From Pollenia angustigena (lineage: Eukaryota > Arthropoda > Insecta > Diptera > Polleniidae): a DNA stretch of 64,000 nt. The notes beneath the pieces were generated by a model. That model searched no databases. It had not been told where the DNA came from and saw only the letters and a list, made by a program, of their open reading frames with translations. The stretch's first letter is position 1. Each line of letters opens with the position of its first letter. The translations under genes and the position numbers were made by a program. The stretch lies in contig OV884059.1 in the NCBI GenBank assembly GCA_930367215.1, forward strand, positions 33,719,882 to 33,783,881, written 5' to 3'. This document shows positions 23,749-33,889 of this stretch, piece by piece.

Positions 23749-23935
23749 CGATGGCTGCATGTAATTTGTTTTCTTTTATTTTTCTCTTTGATTCGCTGTT
23801 AATAAAATTGTTGTTGTTTTGAACCGAAAAAGTTGAAACCGATTGCTGCGTGTGATTATATTGGCATCTTTAAAAGCGAATTGAAAAGAAGTTGAGCATC
23901 AAAAGATGAAACGCGTAAATTCAGACTTAAAAGTA

Positions 23936-24120
23936 ATCTAAACCGTTTTTGAGTTACGCGTACATATGTTGTACAACCTCCTCCATTTTCGAAATAACTG
24001 TATGTCTCGAAAACATGACCTAACCTTAAAAAAACAGTTAGCACCATTGGATTCGGAAAATTATGCTAAAACACCAGGTGCTCGGCTTGTCTCAAAAAAA
24101 GTGTCGGATTCTAGCACAGT
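23936..24120 (+). repeat. dispersed repeat B, copy 1
   Basis: Shares AAACCGTTTTTGAGTTACG, CAACCTCCTCCATTTTCG, ATTATGCTAAAAC and TCTAGCACAGTGTATTT with a copy at 37780-37935. An inverted copy is at 58049-58175 and a scrap lies at 19700-19730. Confidence 0.65.
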
Positions 24121-24719
24121 GTATTTGGTATTTTTTTAAGAGTATTAAAATCCAATAAATCAGTATATTCTTAGCTACGATTTGAAAAAAATTTAATTAA
24201 ATTTGCTGCCTTTGTACGATTTCTATTAAAAAGGGTGCGAATCAATCAATGATTGTACATAGCCTCGGAGTAGGCTCTAATCCGTAAATCGTTCTCTAAT
24301 AAATAAGAACATATCTCGTAAAATTTTGTTTAGCCAAAATTCTAATTAATCACTTTAGGAAATCGAGCATTTTTTGTAGTAAAATATGATTAAAGATACT
24401 TCAAAGCAAATATAAATACATTTTGTTTTTTAATAAAAAACCAAAAATGTAAGTGAGACGCGCTTCGTGTTATTGTTTATTTCAGTACCTGACAATATTT
24501 CGTAATAAGAAAAAGATTGAAAAATAAAGTTAAGTATGGAAAACAACATTAATAGGAAGTGCAAAATAAATAAATTATCATTTGTAAAAATAAAATAGTT
24601 TATTGGTGAAAAAATCATTCTCTTGGTCTAAGCTTTTTAAAAAAGTTTAGCATTTAACCATAGACTATAAATATGTACATATGTATGTATATATATTTAT
24701 AATATTTTATATGTATGTA
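24121..24719. other. AT-rich DNA with TA/TATG simple repeats
   Basis: The TATG/TA-rich run at 24670-24723 is the insertion target of the errantivirus. No gene is seen. Confidence 0.4.
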
Positions 24720-24723
24720 TATA

Positions 24724-25150
24724 AGTTAACACAAATTATGTTTAAAATCTATTTTTTTGGAAATAACTAAATAAGACACAAAATAAGTTCACAAGCTGAC
24801 GTTGCGTATTTTGCAATACAACAACGCAGCTTATTTCACAATAATTCCATTGCACATGCCAATGGTTGATATCCGATACCCACATGGGGTGACTGCCAAC
24901 AGCCAGGAATACTGCAACTCAACAAATTCCCATCAACAACATTGCACAACGATAGCAACAACATCGCACGCGCTGTCTGGTGATACCAAATACTCGAATG
25001 GCGTGATCAACAAAACCTGTTAATAAGTAGGGTAGTTTTTAAGAATATTGTTACTTTTTAGTTTTCATACCAAATAAAGAACATTGTTGTGTCGCCATCC
25101 GCGCACAACAATTAATTTTTTTATTAAAAAATTCTATCCAGGATTTAATT
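24724..25150 (+). repeat. errantivirus 5' LTR, 427 bp
   Basis: It begins AGTTAACACAAATTATG and ends GGATTTAATT. A polyadenylation signal AATAAA lies at 25073-25078. The short open frame at 24802-25023 is a chance frame in the LTR and is repeated in the 3' LTR. Confidence 0.92.
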
Positions 25151-25167
25151 GGCGCCCGAGCAGGGAC
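25150..25167 (+). promoter_or_regulatory. primer binding site for tRNA-Lys(UUU)
   Basis: TGGCGCCCGAGCAGGGAC matches the complement of the 3' end of tRNA-Lys(UUU) at 17 of 18 positions, as I remember that tRNA. Its first T is also the last base of the LTR. Confidence 0.85.
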
Positions 25168-26502
25168 CCAAGGATAAAAGGTCCCCCGGTATCGAAAAAA
25201 ACAAAAGTCAAGCCTTGCCAAGCCCCTCAGTAATCCGTAAACGATAAACAGGAGTGACGTGAAGTCACAGCTTGGTAAGCCCGTGCCCCGCGGATTAACT
25301 AGATAATAGAAATTATAAATAAGGAAAAGTGAAACAAAAAAATTTTAAAAAAATTAATAAAAATAAAAATAGTGACATTAAAACAAAATTTTAAAGGAAA
25401 AATTTTAAATAAAAAATTAATTCTGAAAAAAACAGTGATGACAAAGTTTAAAGGAAAATTTTTAAATGAAAAAATTATAAAAAAATAGTAACATTAAAAC
25501 AAAATTTTAAAGGAAAAATTTTAAATAAAAAATTAAAAACAGTGACAACAAAGTTTAAAAGAAAATTTTTAAATGAAAATTAATATAGAAAAATTATAAA
25601 AAAATAGTGACAAATTTTAAATAAAAATTAATGCTGAAAAAAAAACAGTGACGACAAAGTTTAAAAGGAAATGTTTAAATGAGAAAAAATTATAAAAAAA
25701 TAGTAACATTAAAACAAAATTTTAAAGGAAAAATTTTAAATAAAAAATTAATTCTGAAAAAAAACAGTGACAACAAAGTTTAAAAGAAAATTTTTAAATG
25801 AAAATTAATATAGGAAAAATTATAAAAAAATAGTGACAAATTTTAAATAAAAATTAATGCTGAAAAAAAACAGTGACGACAAAGTTTAAAAGGAAATGTT
25901 TAAATGAGAAAAAATTATAAAAAAAATATAGTAACATTAAAACAAAATTTTAAAAATTTTAAATAAAAATTAATATCGAAAATTTTGGAAAAAAAAACAG
26001 TGACATTAAAAGAAGAGTGAAACGAAGGAAAAACAATTCTTTTTTTATATAAAATTATAGAAAATTTTTTTTGGAAACAGTGACACAAGAATTAGAGGGA
26101 AAACTAAGGAAGTAAATAGAAAATTAAAAGAAATAACCATTAAGAATACATAAAAATAAGTGCAATTTCGAAAAAAAACTCTTCCTAAAAAGGTGCAAAT
26201 AGCAAAAGCATTAGAAAATTTGTAATAAATAAAAATTATTAGTATTGTGATTAAATTGTGAACTTGGAAATAACGTCAGCTATAACAAACAATATCAACA
26301 ACACCAGCTACTCATCAGTCATCAAGTGCCTCAAAATCATCCAGGAGAGCAGTATGGTTCTTAGATTAATGTAAGATTATTCCTTTTTTTTTATTATTAT
26401 TATTTTTTTTTCATATTTAAGTATTCAAGAATCAGATTGTTAAAAGAAAAAAAGTGAAACTTTTATTATTTCATCTGTTAACATAAAATATTTCCGAAAA
26501 CA
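25168..26502 (+). repeat. errantivirus leader with tandem A/T-rich repeats
   Basis: From about 25374 to 25960 the phrases ACATTAAAACAAAATTTTAA, AAAAACAGTGACRACAAAG and AAATTATAAAAAAATAGT recur in order. They form one unit of about 117 bp and two of about 210 bp, with a partial unit after. The rest is A-rich. There are stop codons in all frames. The repeats may affect RNA packaging or simply be slippage products. Confidence 0.75.
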
Positions 26503-29223
26503 ATGTCAGAAGACGAGACTATAGATCAACTGACAGACAGATTAAATAGAACATTAAATATGAGTTTAAATGGATCATCCGTCCATAACAGTGGCTCCTC
26601 GGGGCTTAATAACATTCAGAGGGAACAGATAAGGGAGATTCTGAACGAAGTTCTGGGATCACAAAGTCCTCACTTGGAGGAGGAAATAGATCAACCCATC
26701 GGAACTGTAACGAAATTAGAGGAATTAGACAAAGTACCGGACATTGTACGGACGCTACGTGAATTTTCTGGGCAACCGGGGGAATTTAACTCCTGGCGTA
26801 AATCGGTGGATAGGGTAATGGAACTCTTTAAGTCCCTCCAGGGGACAGGACGATATTATGCAATTTTGCACACCATTAGAACAAAGATAACTGGTGATGC
26901 AGATACTGCATTAGAGTCATACAGAACACCTTTGGATTGGCCCAGGATGAAGAAATGTCTGATGATGCACTATTCCGATAAAAGAGATATCGGAACTTTG
27001 GAGTATCAAATGACAGTTCTGTGCCAAGGCAATAGGCCTATAACTGAGTTTTATCAAGCTGTTTATCAGCATCTTTCACTGATACTTGACAAAGTATCAT
27101 GTTTGAATCTAGATGAGGGAAGCCTTCGATCAATGACGAACACATATAGGGATAAAGCCTTGGACACGTTCGTTAGGGGTCTAAACGGCGATCTTCCACG
27201 GTTGTTAAGCGTCCGTGAACCTGCTTCCTTGCCTGAGGCACTACACATCTGCTTAAAGTTAGACAACATGGCATTTCGCATGAACTATGCACATGGACAA
27301 ATATCAAAGGGGAACATACAGAGGGACAGAATTGGAATTACCAATCCGTTCACGGGAAATAGACAAAAATTCTTTCCCGAGCTTGCTTATGTTGGCGGTA
27401 CGGTACATAGAAGACCACCATTGCCACCCCGTAATACTCCTGTACCGAACTATAACCCAAATTACAGTCCCAACCAGAACTTTCGACCAATCGGTTACCA
27501 ACAATTCGGCCCAAGACCACAGTTTAATCAAGGAAACCCAAATGGTTTCCAGAACCATTATAACAGACCCCAATATTCAACCCCGAATTATCCTACACCG
27601 GCACCTAAAGTAGAACCTATGGAGGTAGATAGATCCATACAAACCAGACAGGTTAATTACATGAATAGACCACACGATACAGCCTTCAAGAGGGCACCTA
27701 CTTCATCCATACAGGCCCCTCAGAAAAAGATGCAAAGGAATTTCCACGTTGTAACGAACAACGAAAGTAGAATTCACCAACCACTGACATATGCACTTAG
27801 TACGAAGAATAACAATAGTAAGATGAAGAGATGGAAAGCCATCTTGGAAGAGTATAATTATGAAATGAGATATAAACCCGGGAAAAGTAATGTGGTGGCA
27901 GACGCACTCTCTAGGCCTCCAGAGACAAGCATAAATTCCCTGTCAGGTACAGTGCACAGTAGTGACAGTTCTCCACAGGACCTTATTCCAAGCATAGAAA
28001 CACCAATAAACGTGTTCAAAAATCAAATCTTTCTCACCATAGGCGAACCATCCACGTACCAATTTAAAATTATATTTCCAGGGTTTCATCGACATCTGAT
28101 AAACGAACCTAACTATGACGAACAAAAACTGACAGAAATTCTGAAAAGGTACTTGAATCCGTCCGTTATTAATGGCATAAAAACTCCTGAACCGATAATG
28201 GGGAAAATTCAGACAATCTATCCGAATCATTTTTCAAGCTACAAATGTCGATTTACACAACTGGTGGTCGACGATATAACGTCAGAAAACGACCAGGAAA
28301 ATATAATCGTGGAGACACACAATAGAGCCCATCGTAATGAAAAGGAAAATAGGTTACAAATTATGGAAAAGTTTTACTTTCCGGGAATGGCAAACAAGAT
28401 TAAAAGGGTCATAAAATTATGTTCCACTTGTAAGAGAAATAAGTATGAAAGGCATCCCAATACGCCTGAATTAAAAGAGACACCTATACCAACTCATCCT
28501 GGTCACACGGTCCACCTTGACATTTTTTCCACAGACCAAAAATTGATACTAACGTCAATTGACAAATTTTCAAAGTATGCCCAGACCAGATTACTAAAAG
28601 GGCGATCGATAGAAGATGTTAGGGGACCTCTTAGAGAGATTTTATTTTTTTACGGGGTACCAAAGAATATTGTCATGGATAACGAACCTTCTTTAAATTC
28701 AGCCTCAATCCTATTCATGATGAGGGACGATTTGAAAATAAACGTCTTTACCACCCCATCCTATAGAAGCGAAGCGAATGGACAAATAGAACGGTTCCAT
28801 TCCACTTTAGCGGAGATAATGAGATGTTTGAAGAGTGATGGCACATCTAGGAACTTCGAGGAACTGTTGGAAAGATCTGTGAATGAATACAACCATACCA
28901 TTCATTCGACGATCAAGAAGAGACCTGTAGATCTCTACTTTGGTCGAACAGTAGACTTCTCACCTCAAGATTTGGAGATAACCAGATTATCCAACGTTGA
29001 CCGACTGAAGCGCAAACAGGAAAATGACTTGACATTCCATAATAAAAATAGGAAACCAGTAAAGGAATACGTACCGGGTCAATTGGTCTACGTTAAGACA
29101 AATAAAAGACTGGGGACAAAACTTTCTGGCCGGTTTAAAGAGGAGATAGTGAAGGAAACCCGTAATACAACTATAGTTACGGAAAGTGGGCGAGTTATCC
29201 ACAAGAGTCACATCAGAAATTGA
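26503..29223 (+). CDS. gag-pol: Gag fused in frame to RNase H tail and integrase (errantivirus)
   Basis: This is an uninterrupted 906-codon frame. Residues 1 to about 420 are Gag: an acidic N-terminus, then a capsid-like part with REFSGQPGEFNSWRKSV and MKKCLMMHYSDKRDIGTLEY, and a P/N/Q-rich basic tail; no CCHC knuckle is seen. At about residue 425 (nt 27765-27785) it jumps to the end of RNase H (HQPLTYALS...VVADALSRPP). Integrase follows, with a zinc-binding HHCC region (about 606-648, ending CSTCKRNK) and catalytic D673 (VHLDIF), D726 (VMDNEPS) and E763 (NGQIERFHS), 36 residues between the last two. Protease, reverse transcriptase and most of RNase H are gone. In intact relatives Pol is reached by a -1 frameshift, so the deletion also put the two frames together. 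Integrase residues look unchanged. It ends overlapping the env frame. Confidence 0.92.
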   Translation: MSEDETIDQLTDRLNRTLNMSLNGSSVHNSGSSGLNNIQREQIREILNEVLGSQSPHLEEEIDQPIGTVTKLEELDKVPDIVRTLREFSGQPGEFNSWRKSVDRVMELFKSLQGTGRYYAILHTIRTKITGDADTALESYRTPLDWPRMKKCLMMHYSDKRDIGTLEYQMTVLCQGNRPITEFYQAVYQHLSLILDKVSCLNLDEGSLRSMTNTYRDKALDTFVRGLNGDLPRLLSVREPASLPEALHICLKLDNMAFRMNYAHGQISKGNIQRDRIGITNPFTGNRQKFFPELAYVGGTVHRRPPLPPRNTPVPNYNPNYSPNQNFRPIGYQQFGPRPQFNQGNPNGFQNHYNRPQYSTPNYPTPAPKVEPMEVDRSIQTRQVNYMNRPHDTAFKRAPTSSIQAPQKKMQRNFHVVTNNESRIHQPLTYALSTKNNNSKMKRWKAILEEYNYEMRYKPGKSNVVADALSRPPETSINSLSGTVHSSDSSPQDLIPSIETPINVFKNQIFLTIGEPSTYQFKIIFPGFHRHLINEPNYDEQKLTEILKRYLNPSVINGIKTPEPIMGKIQTIYPNHFSSYKCRFTQLVVDDITSENDQENIIVETHNRAHRNEKENRLQIMEKFYFPGMANKIKRVIKLCSTCKRNKYERHPNTPELKETPIPTHPGHTVHLDIFSTDQKLILTSIDKFSKYAQTRLLKGRSIEDVRGPLREILFFYGVPKNIVMDNEPSLNSASILFMMRDDLKINVFTTPSYRSEANGQIERFHSTLAEIMRCLKSDGTSRNFEELLERSVNEYNHTIHSTIKKRPVDLYFGRTVDFSPQDLEITRLSNVDRLKRKQENDLTFHNKNRKPVKEYVPGQLVYVKTNKRLGTKLSGRFKEEIVKETRNTTIVTESGRVIHKSHIRN

Positions 29224-30272
29224 TAAATTTCTACATCTTATTCCTCACCTTTTTTTTTTTCCTTTTTTTCAGTTTACTAATTACTAGCGTCCTTGCGGAT
29301 TTTAACATTCTTGACTACTCTAATGCGAGACTGATAACCATCCAGAACGGAATCGCAAGAAAACAGAACGGCACCTTTAAAGTTATACATTCCATTGACC
29401 TAGAACAATATCGAGTTTTGTCACAAGATATCGAATCCACATTGAACAGAAATATTACATATAGTCATCCGCTCCGTCCGTTTTTAAGACAACAAGTGTC
29501 CGATATTAATGGACTCCTCAAACGATTAAGCCCGAAAATGAGGAAAAGATCTATCGATATTATTGGTAGTGCATGGAAATGGGTTGCTGGAACTCCAGAC
29601 AGCCACGATTTTGAAATCTTAAATCAGAAAATTAAAAATTTATTGGAGAATAACAATAGACAAATGATTATAAACGAACTGACAACTAGCAGAATACAAG
29701 ACATTTCAAATATTACAAATGAAATATTAAAAGTAAAACGGGAAGATTTTAATAATGAACTGGCAAATACATTAGAACACAAATTAACGTTAATTGAAAA
29801 AGAATTACAAAACATTGAATATGCAATCCAATGGGCTAAAGTAAGCATCGTAAATTCATTTATTTTGTCAAAAACTGAAATTGAAAATTTAAATCATGTT
29901 TTAGAAAATTACAATATTCCCATTTTTAATGTAGATGAATTGTTATCTTTTGGAAGTGTAAAAATTGTAACAAATAATAAAGAAATTTTATATATTTTAA
30001 GTATTCCCATTGCCCAAAATGAAATTTGTAAAATTTTCTTAGCAAAGCCAGTAAAGATTGGAAATACAATTGATAAAATAGAATATGAAAAAATTTTGGA
30101 TTGTAATAATAATTTATTCGCTATCAAGGATAGCTGCAAAAGCTACAATGAATTAACTATATGTAATAGAGATAAGCTCGTACAATTAAATGATAACTTT
30201 TGTATAACTAGTTTATTTAGAAATAAAATAGGAAGCTGCACACAGTTAACAACGAACACGTACCCGCCATAG
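29220..30272 (+). pseudogene. env: errantivirus Env, N-terminal three quarters, frameshifted
   Basis: This is a 350-codon frame that begins at a TTG overlapping the integrase stop and has no ATG of its own. That fits errantiviruses, where env is made from a spliced RNA. Visible parts are a hydrophobic signal peptide (about 5-25), a furin-like site RKRS with the cut after residue 110, a following hydrophobic segment that resembles a fusion-peptide region (GSAWKWVAG), a long helical region (130-200), and Cys residues near the end. Errantivirus Env belongs with baculovirus F-type proteins and acts in the membrane. The frame runs off into a stop at 30270-30272; the remainder is in another frame downstream, so this copy is broken. 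Confidence 0.85.
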
Positions 30273-30766
30273 AGGAAATTGGAAGCGACTTACTACTACT
30301 GAATCAATATATTGGGAAAATTACAGTGAACAAAGAAGAGATAAAATTGAATGGAACTTATTTAGTGAAATACTTTAACACAACAGTCAACATCGATGGT
30401 CGAGAATATTACTCGAAAGAAATAAGCGGCAATAAACCTCTTCCAGCCTCTCTACAACCAAAAGCATGGAATAGCAAAACTGAAGAAATTCTCTCATTAC
30501 AGAGACTACAAAAACTTAATGTGGGAAACATCAGAAGATTGGAAGTATTAGAAAACAAAAATAAATTTCTAATGACATCAAGCATCATTATCGTTATATC
30601 CGTTTGTGCCACTATCATTTGGATCGCTAAGAAGAAGAAAACAAAACCAAAAAACGAAACAATAGAAATGGAAGTAACTCAACCGGAATCTCCAATTACT
30701 ATAAAACCCACAGAAAGGAAAACTGGGAAAAAGAACTCCACCATTTACGACATCCACACATTTTAA
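30242..30766 (+). pseudogene. env: errantivirus Env C-terminal part in another frame, with membrane anchor
   Basis: The frame is open from about 30242; its first ATG would be near 30326. It carries the rest of the Env ectodomain, a single hydrophobic membrane span (about 30570-30625) followed at once by a run of Lys, and a basic-acidic cytoplasmic tail. It overlaps the end of the upstream env frame by about 30 bp, so one small insertion or deletion near 30230-30250 explains the break. It is not a separate gene. Confidence 0.85.
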
Positions 30767-30787
30767 GCAATCGGAACGATCGCATTT

Positions 30788-30798
30788 AAGGAGGGAGG
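30788..30798 (+). promoter_or_regulatory. polypurine tract of the errantivirus
   Basis: AAGGAGGGAGG lies directly before the 3' LTR start (AGTTAAC at 30799), where plus-strand DNA synthesis is primed. Confidence 0.88.
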
Positions 30799-31050
30799 AG
30801 TTAACACAAATTATGTTTAAAATCTATTTTTTTGGAAATAACTAAATAAGACACAAAATAAGTTCACAAGCTGACGTTGCGTATTTTGCAATACAACAAC
30901 GCAGCTTATTTCACAATAATTCCATTGCACATGCCAATGGTTGATATCCGATACCCACATGGGGTGACTGCCAACAGCCAGGAATACTGCAACTCAACAA
31001 ATTCCCATCAACAACATTGCACAACGATAGCAACAACATCGCACGCGCCG
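30799..31050 (+). repeat. 3' LTR, left part, cut by a Transib insertion
   Basis: Identical to the first part of the 5' LTR up to the CGCCG target duplication (31046-31050). Confidence 0.92.
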
Positions 31051-33494
31051 CACAGTGCTTTGGCCCATAGACATAAATCAAAAAAAAAAACAAGTCTTAT
31101 ATTGTGCTTAAAAATGTACAGATCGATAGATAACAAAATAATTAAAATGAATTTTGAAGAATTTTTTAGATTTAACTCTTTTTGGCGGCGCTAGAGGGCG
31201 CCAAAGTTTGAGAATTTATAGTAAAAATGGCCAAACAACTACTTGAGTTTTACATGCTTTAGGAAAACTGTTGTAAAACTGTTGTTTTTTAAAGCACGAG
31301 ATTGAAATTTTTTTCTGTAGTAGTTTACTATATTTAGAACTAACTGTAAAAAATTTTTATTGATTTATTTTCTCATAAGTGTTTTTTTATTGGTTTGAAA
31401 AATGCTTATTATTTACTTAAGCTCTAAAAATTTTCTAACTTTGATGGAATATTAAAAAAAAAAGAAAAATATGGTCTATGGGTTTTTTTCTGATTTCGAA
31501 TATTTAGACTGTTTTCTAATAACTACAAAAAAAAAAATTGAAAAAATTTTACCACAACTTGAAAAAAAAAACTTTTTTTAAATGGCTATTTTCATGATTT
31601 TTGATCAAATTTTGATAGTTTTCAGGAGTTTAAAAGACAATTAACTACAAATACTGTGAAATATTAATTCAAACTTATACCATTCAATAAAAAACAACAA
31701 AAATCAAAATATGTATAAAAAATTTTTTGTGTTTGTCTGCATTTTACGGCATAAGAGGGCGCTGAAATCACAAATGCCCTTGGTTTTTTATTGTTTCAAG
31801 AAAATAATTGTTAAAAATTAATTTTTTGGATTACGAGATTCAAATTTTTTTCTGTAGCAGCTAACTATATTCTAAACCATCTATAAAAAAATTTTACTGG
31901 AATTATGCTCCTATACATATTTTTTAATGGTTTGAAAAATGCTTATTATTTAGTTAAGCTCTAAAAATTTCTTAACTTTGATGGAATATTAAAAAAAAAA
32001 GAAAAATATGGTCTATGGGTTTTTTTCTGATTTCGAATATTTAGACTGTTTTCTAATAACTACAAAAAAAAAAATTGAAAAAATTTTACCACAACTTAAA
32101 AAAAAATTTATTTAAAAAAAATGCTATTTTCGTGATTTTTGCTCAAACTTTCATAGATTGAATTAGTTAAAAAAAAATAAACTAGGAACATAATAAGAAA
32201 AATATCCAAATAGATATACTATTGAATTAGAAAAATTGACAAGATAAATTAAAAAAAATTAGTATAACAGTTGTGTCTGTTTCTTTTTGTCGACACAAGA
32301 TGGCGCTAAATTCCCAGATGACGTTGGTTTTTCATCGTATAAAGAATATTTTCAAAATGTGACTTAGTGCCGTTATTTTTTATTTAAATTGAAGATGGTT
32401 ACGTGACAGAAGTTTTTTTTTGGTAACAGCCTTTGTTTGTAGTAAGAGCAATTCTATTGTGGAGTGTTCGAAAATATGGCATACAGGGTTTTCAATTTAA
32501 AAGAAAATAAAAATTTTCTATTAAAATGTTAAATCAATTTATATATTTAATAAATACTTACTTTTACAAACGAGTAAAAGTGAGGGCGCGTGGTTCAAAA
32601 AATGAACGTGCACATCTCTAATCAATTTTATTGCAATCAAAATCAGCTTATCAAATTTTATTGGAATCTTTCTATTTTTGAACATAGCTCCCATACAAAT
32701 CATTCTCCCGAAAATAGCTTTTAATGCCAACTTCCTTAAAAATATATGTAGTAACATACCAATATAAACCATAGGTTACATATAAACCCTCATCCAAAAA
32801 ACCCATATATGAAGATGAAGATATCTAAATAATATTCGGCAGAAAGAACTTTGAAACGAATCTTAACCTCATAACATAATTTTGTTCTGGTGGGTCCATG
32901 ATTGCCCATGGGTCCCAAATAGATTACAATCTAGGAACTTTGTTTTTAAATACTATGCTATAGGATATCACATGGTCGGGCTTGACCGATTATACTTTCT
33001 TACTTGTTATTTTTGCACGAGCATTTTAAGCGTTTTTCACTCATTTTTCATTAAATGATGTTTTTGTATTTTTCACATTTATAATCCGATTCTACCAAAA
33101 TTTGGCACACATATATATCTAACAAATATAAATTTTCATACCAAATTTTATTACGATCGGATAATTTTTGAAAGTGTTATAACATTTTTAAGAAAAAGGA
33201 TATATGGCAGGACCTTGAGTCCTTGTTCAGATTTAAGTGAAAATTTGCACATACGTTGCTAGTTGTGTGTGTATTAGTATGACCATTTTTTGTAGTTTTG
33301 TGGGCATTATTGAAGCTAAAATTACATTTTTCCATTTCAGGACACATGGGAGGTAGGCGTGTCCTTGGACCGATTTGTCGAAAAATTCACATTTTTCTTA
33401 ACTAAGCTATTCTATGCTTGTGTACCAAATTTCAAAAATTTCTGACAACTCCTTCTATTTATGTCCCTTCGTTATATGGGGACAAAGCACTGTG
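31051..33494. mobile_element. non-autonomous Transib element, 2444 bp, with RSS-like CACAGTG ends
   Basis: Removing this block and one CGCCG restores a normal LTR, so the boundaries are firm. The ends are CACAGTGCTTTGGCCC and, in complement, CACAGTGCTTTGTCCC. The TSD is CGCCG (31046-31050 and 33495-33499), a 5-bp GC-rich duplication as known for Transib. The first seven bases equal the V(D)J recombination-signal heptamer. On the left, 23 bases separate the heptamer from a run of ten A (31081-31090), the place and rough composition of a nonamer. No transposase frame exists inside. The interior has three units of about 540 bp starting with GGCGCT words (near 31181, 31750 and 32300). The first two contain a nearly identical 165-bp stretch (31394-31560 and 31932-32096). 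Confidence 0.85.
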
Positions 33495-33674
33495 CGCCGT
33501 CTGCTGATACCAAATACTCGAATGGCGTGATCAACAAAACCTGTTAATAAGTAGGGTAGTTTTTAAGAATATTTTTACTTTTTAGTTTTCATACCAAATA
33601 AAGAACATTGTTGTGTCGCCATCCGCGCACAACAATTAATTTTTTTATTAAAAAATTCTATCCAGGATTTAATT
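33495..33674 (+). repeat. 3' LTR, right part
   Basis: Continues the LTR after the Transib. It has the AATAAA signal at 33597-33602 and ends GGATTTAATT, followed by the TATA duplication. Confidence 0.92.
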
Positions 33675-33889
33675 TATATATATTTATAAATTTTGATTTA
33701 ACATTTTAAAAGCTGAAATTCTTCTTCTTTTATTACTTATCCATTATCGGATATATATAATCACATGTCTAGCACAAGGGAACAAAAGTTAACTTTTTTG
33801 TGTTGATTGGAAGTTTGATGCAATTTTTAACTAATATGAAGTCGCTGATTTCAATTCTAATCTTCGTTTTTTACATCATTTTCACGATT

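Larger units (their letters stand above)
24724..33674 (+). mobile_element. errantivirus (17.6/297-like Ty3/Gypsy) provirus, defective
   Basis: The order is 5' LTR, tRNA-Lys primer site, leader, Gag-integrase frame, Env, polypurine tract, 3' LTR. The 4-bp duplication TATA flanks it (24720-24723 and 33675-33678), the target used by the 17.6/297 branch. Apart from the inserted Transib, the two LTRs differ at only about 3 of 427 positions, so the insertion is young. Protease and reverse transcriptase are deleted and Env is frameshifted, so this copy could move only with help from another copy. Confidence 0.92.

Noticed and set aside
24112..24125. CACAGTG at the end of repeat B as a Transib terminus
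   Set aside because: Two copies of repeat B share the sequence to the left of CACAGTG and diverge just after it, so it is at the wrong side and orientation for a Transib end.
24802..25023. Small protein encoded in the LTR
   Set aside because: A chance frame repeated in the 3' LTR; it overlaps the regulatory region and has no supporting signal.
30877..31194. 105-codon forward frame spanning the 3' LTR and Transib
   Set aside because: It is the chance LTR frame extended into the inserted element.
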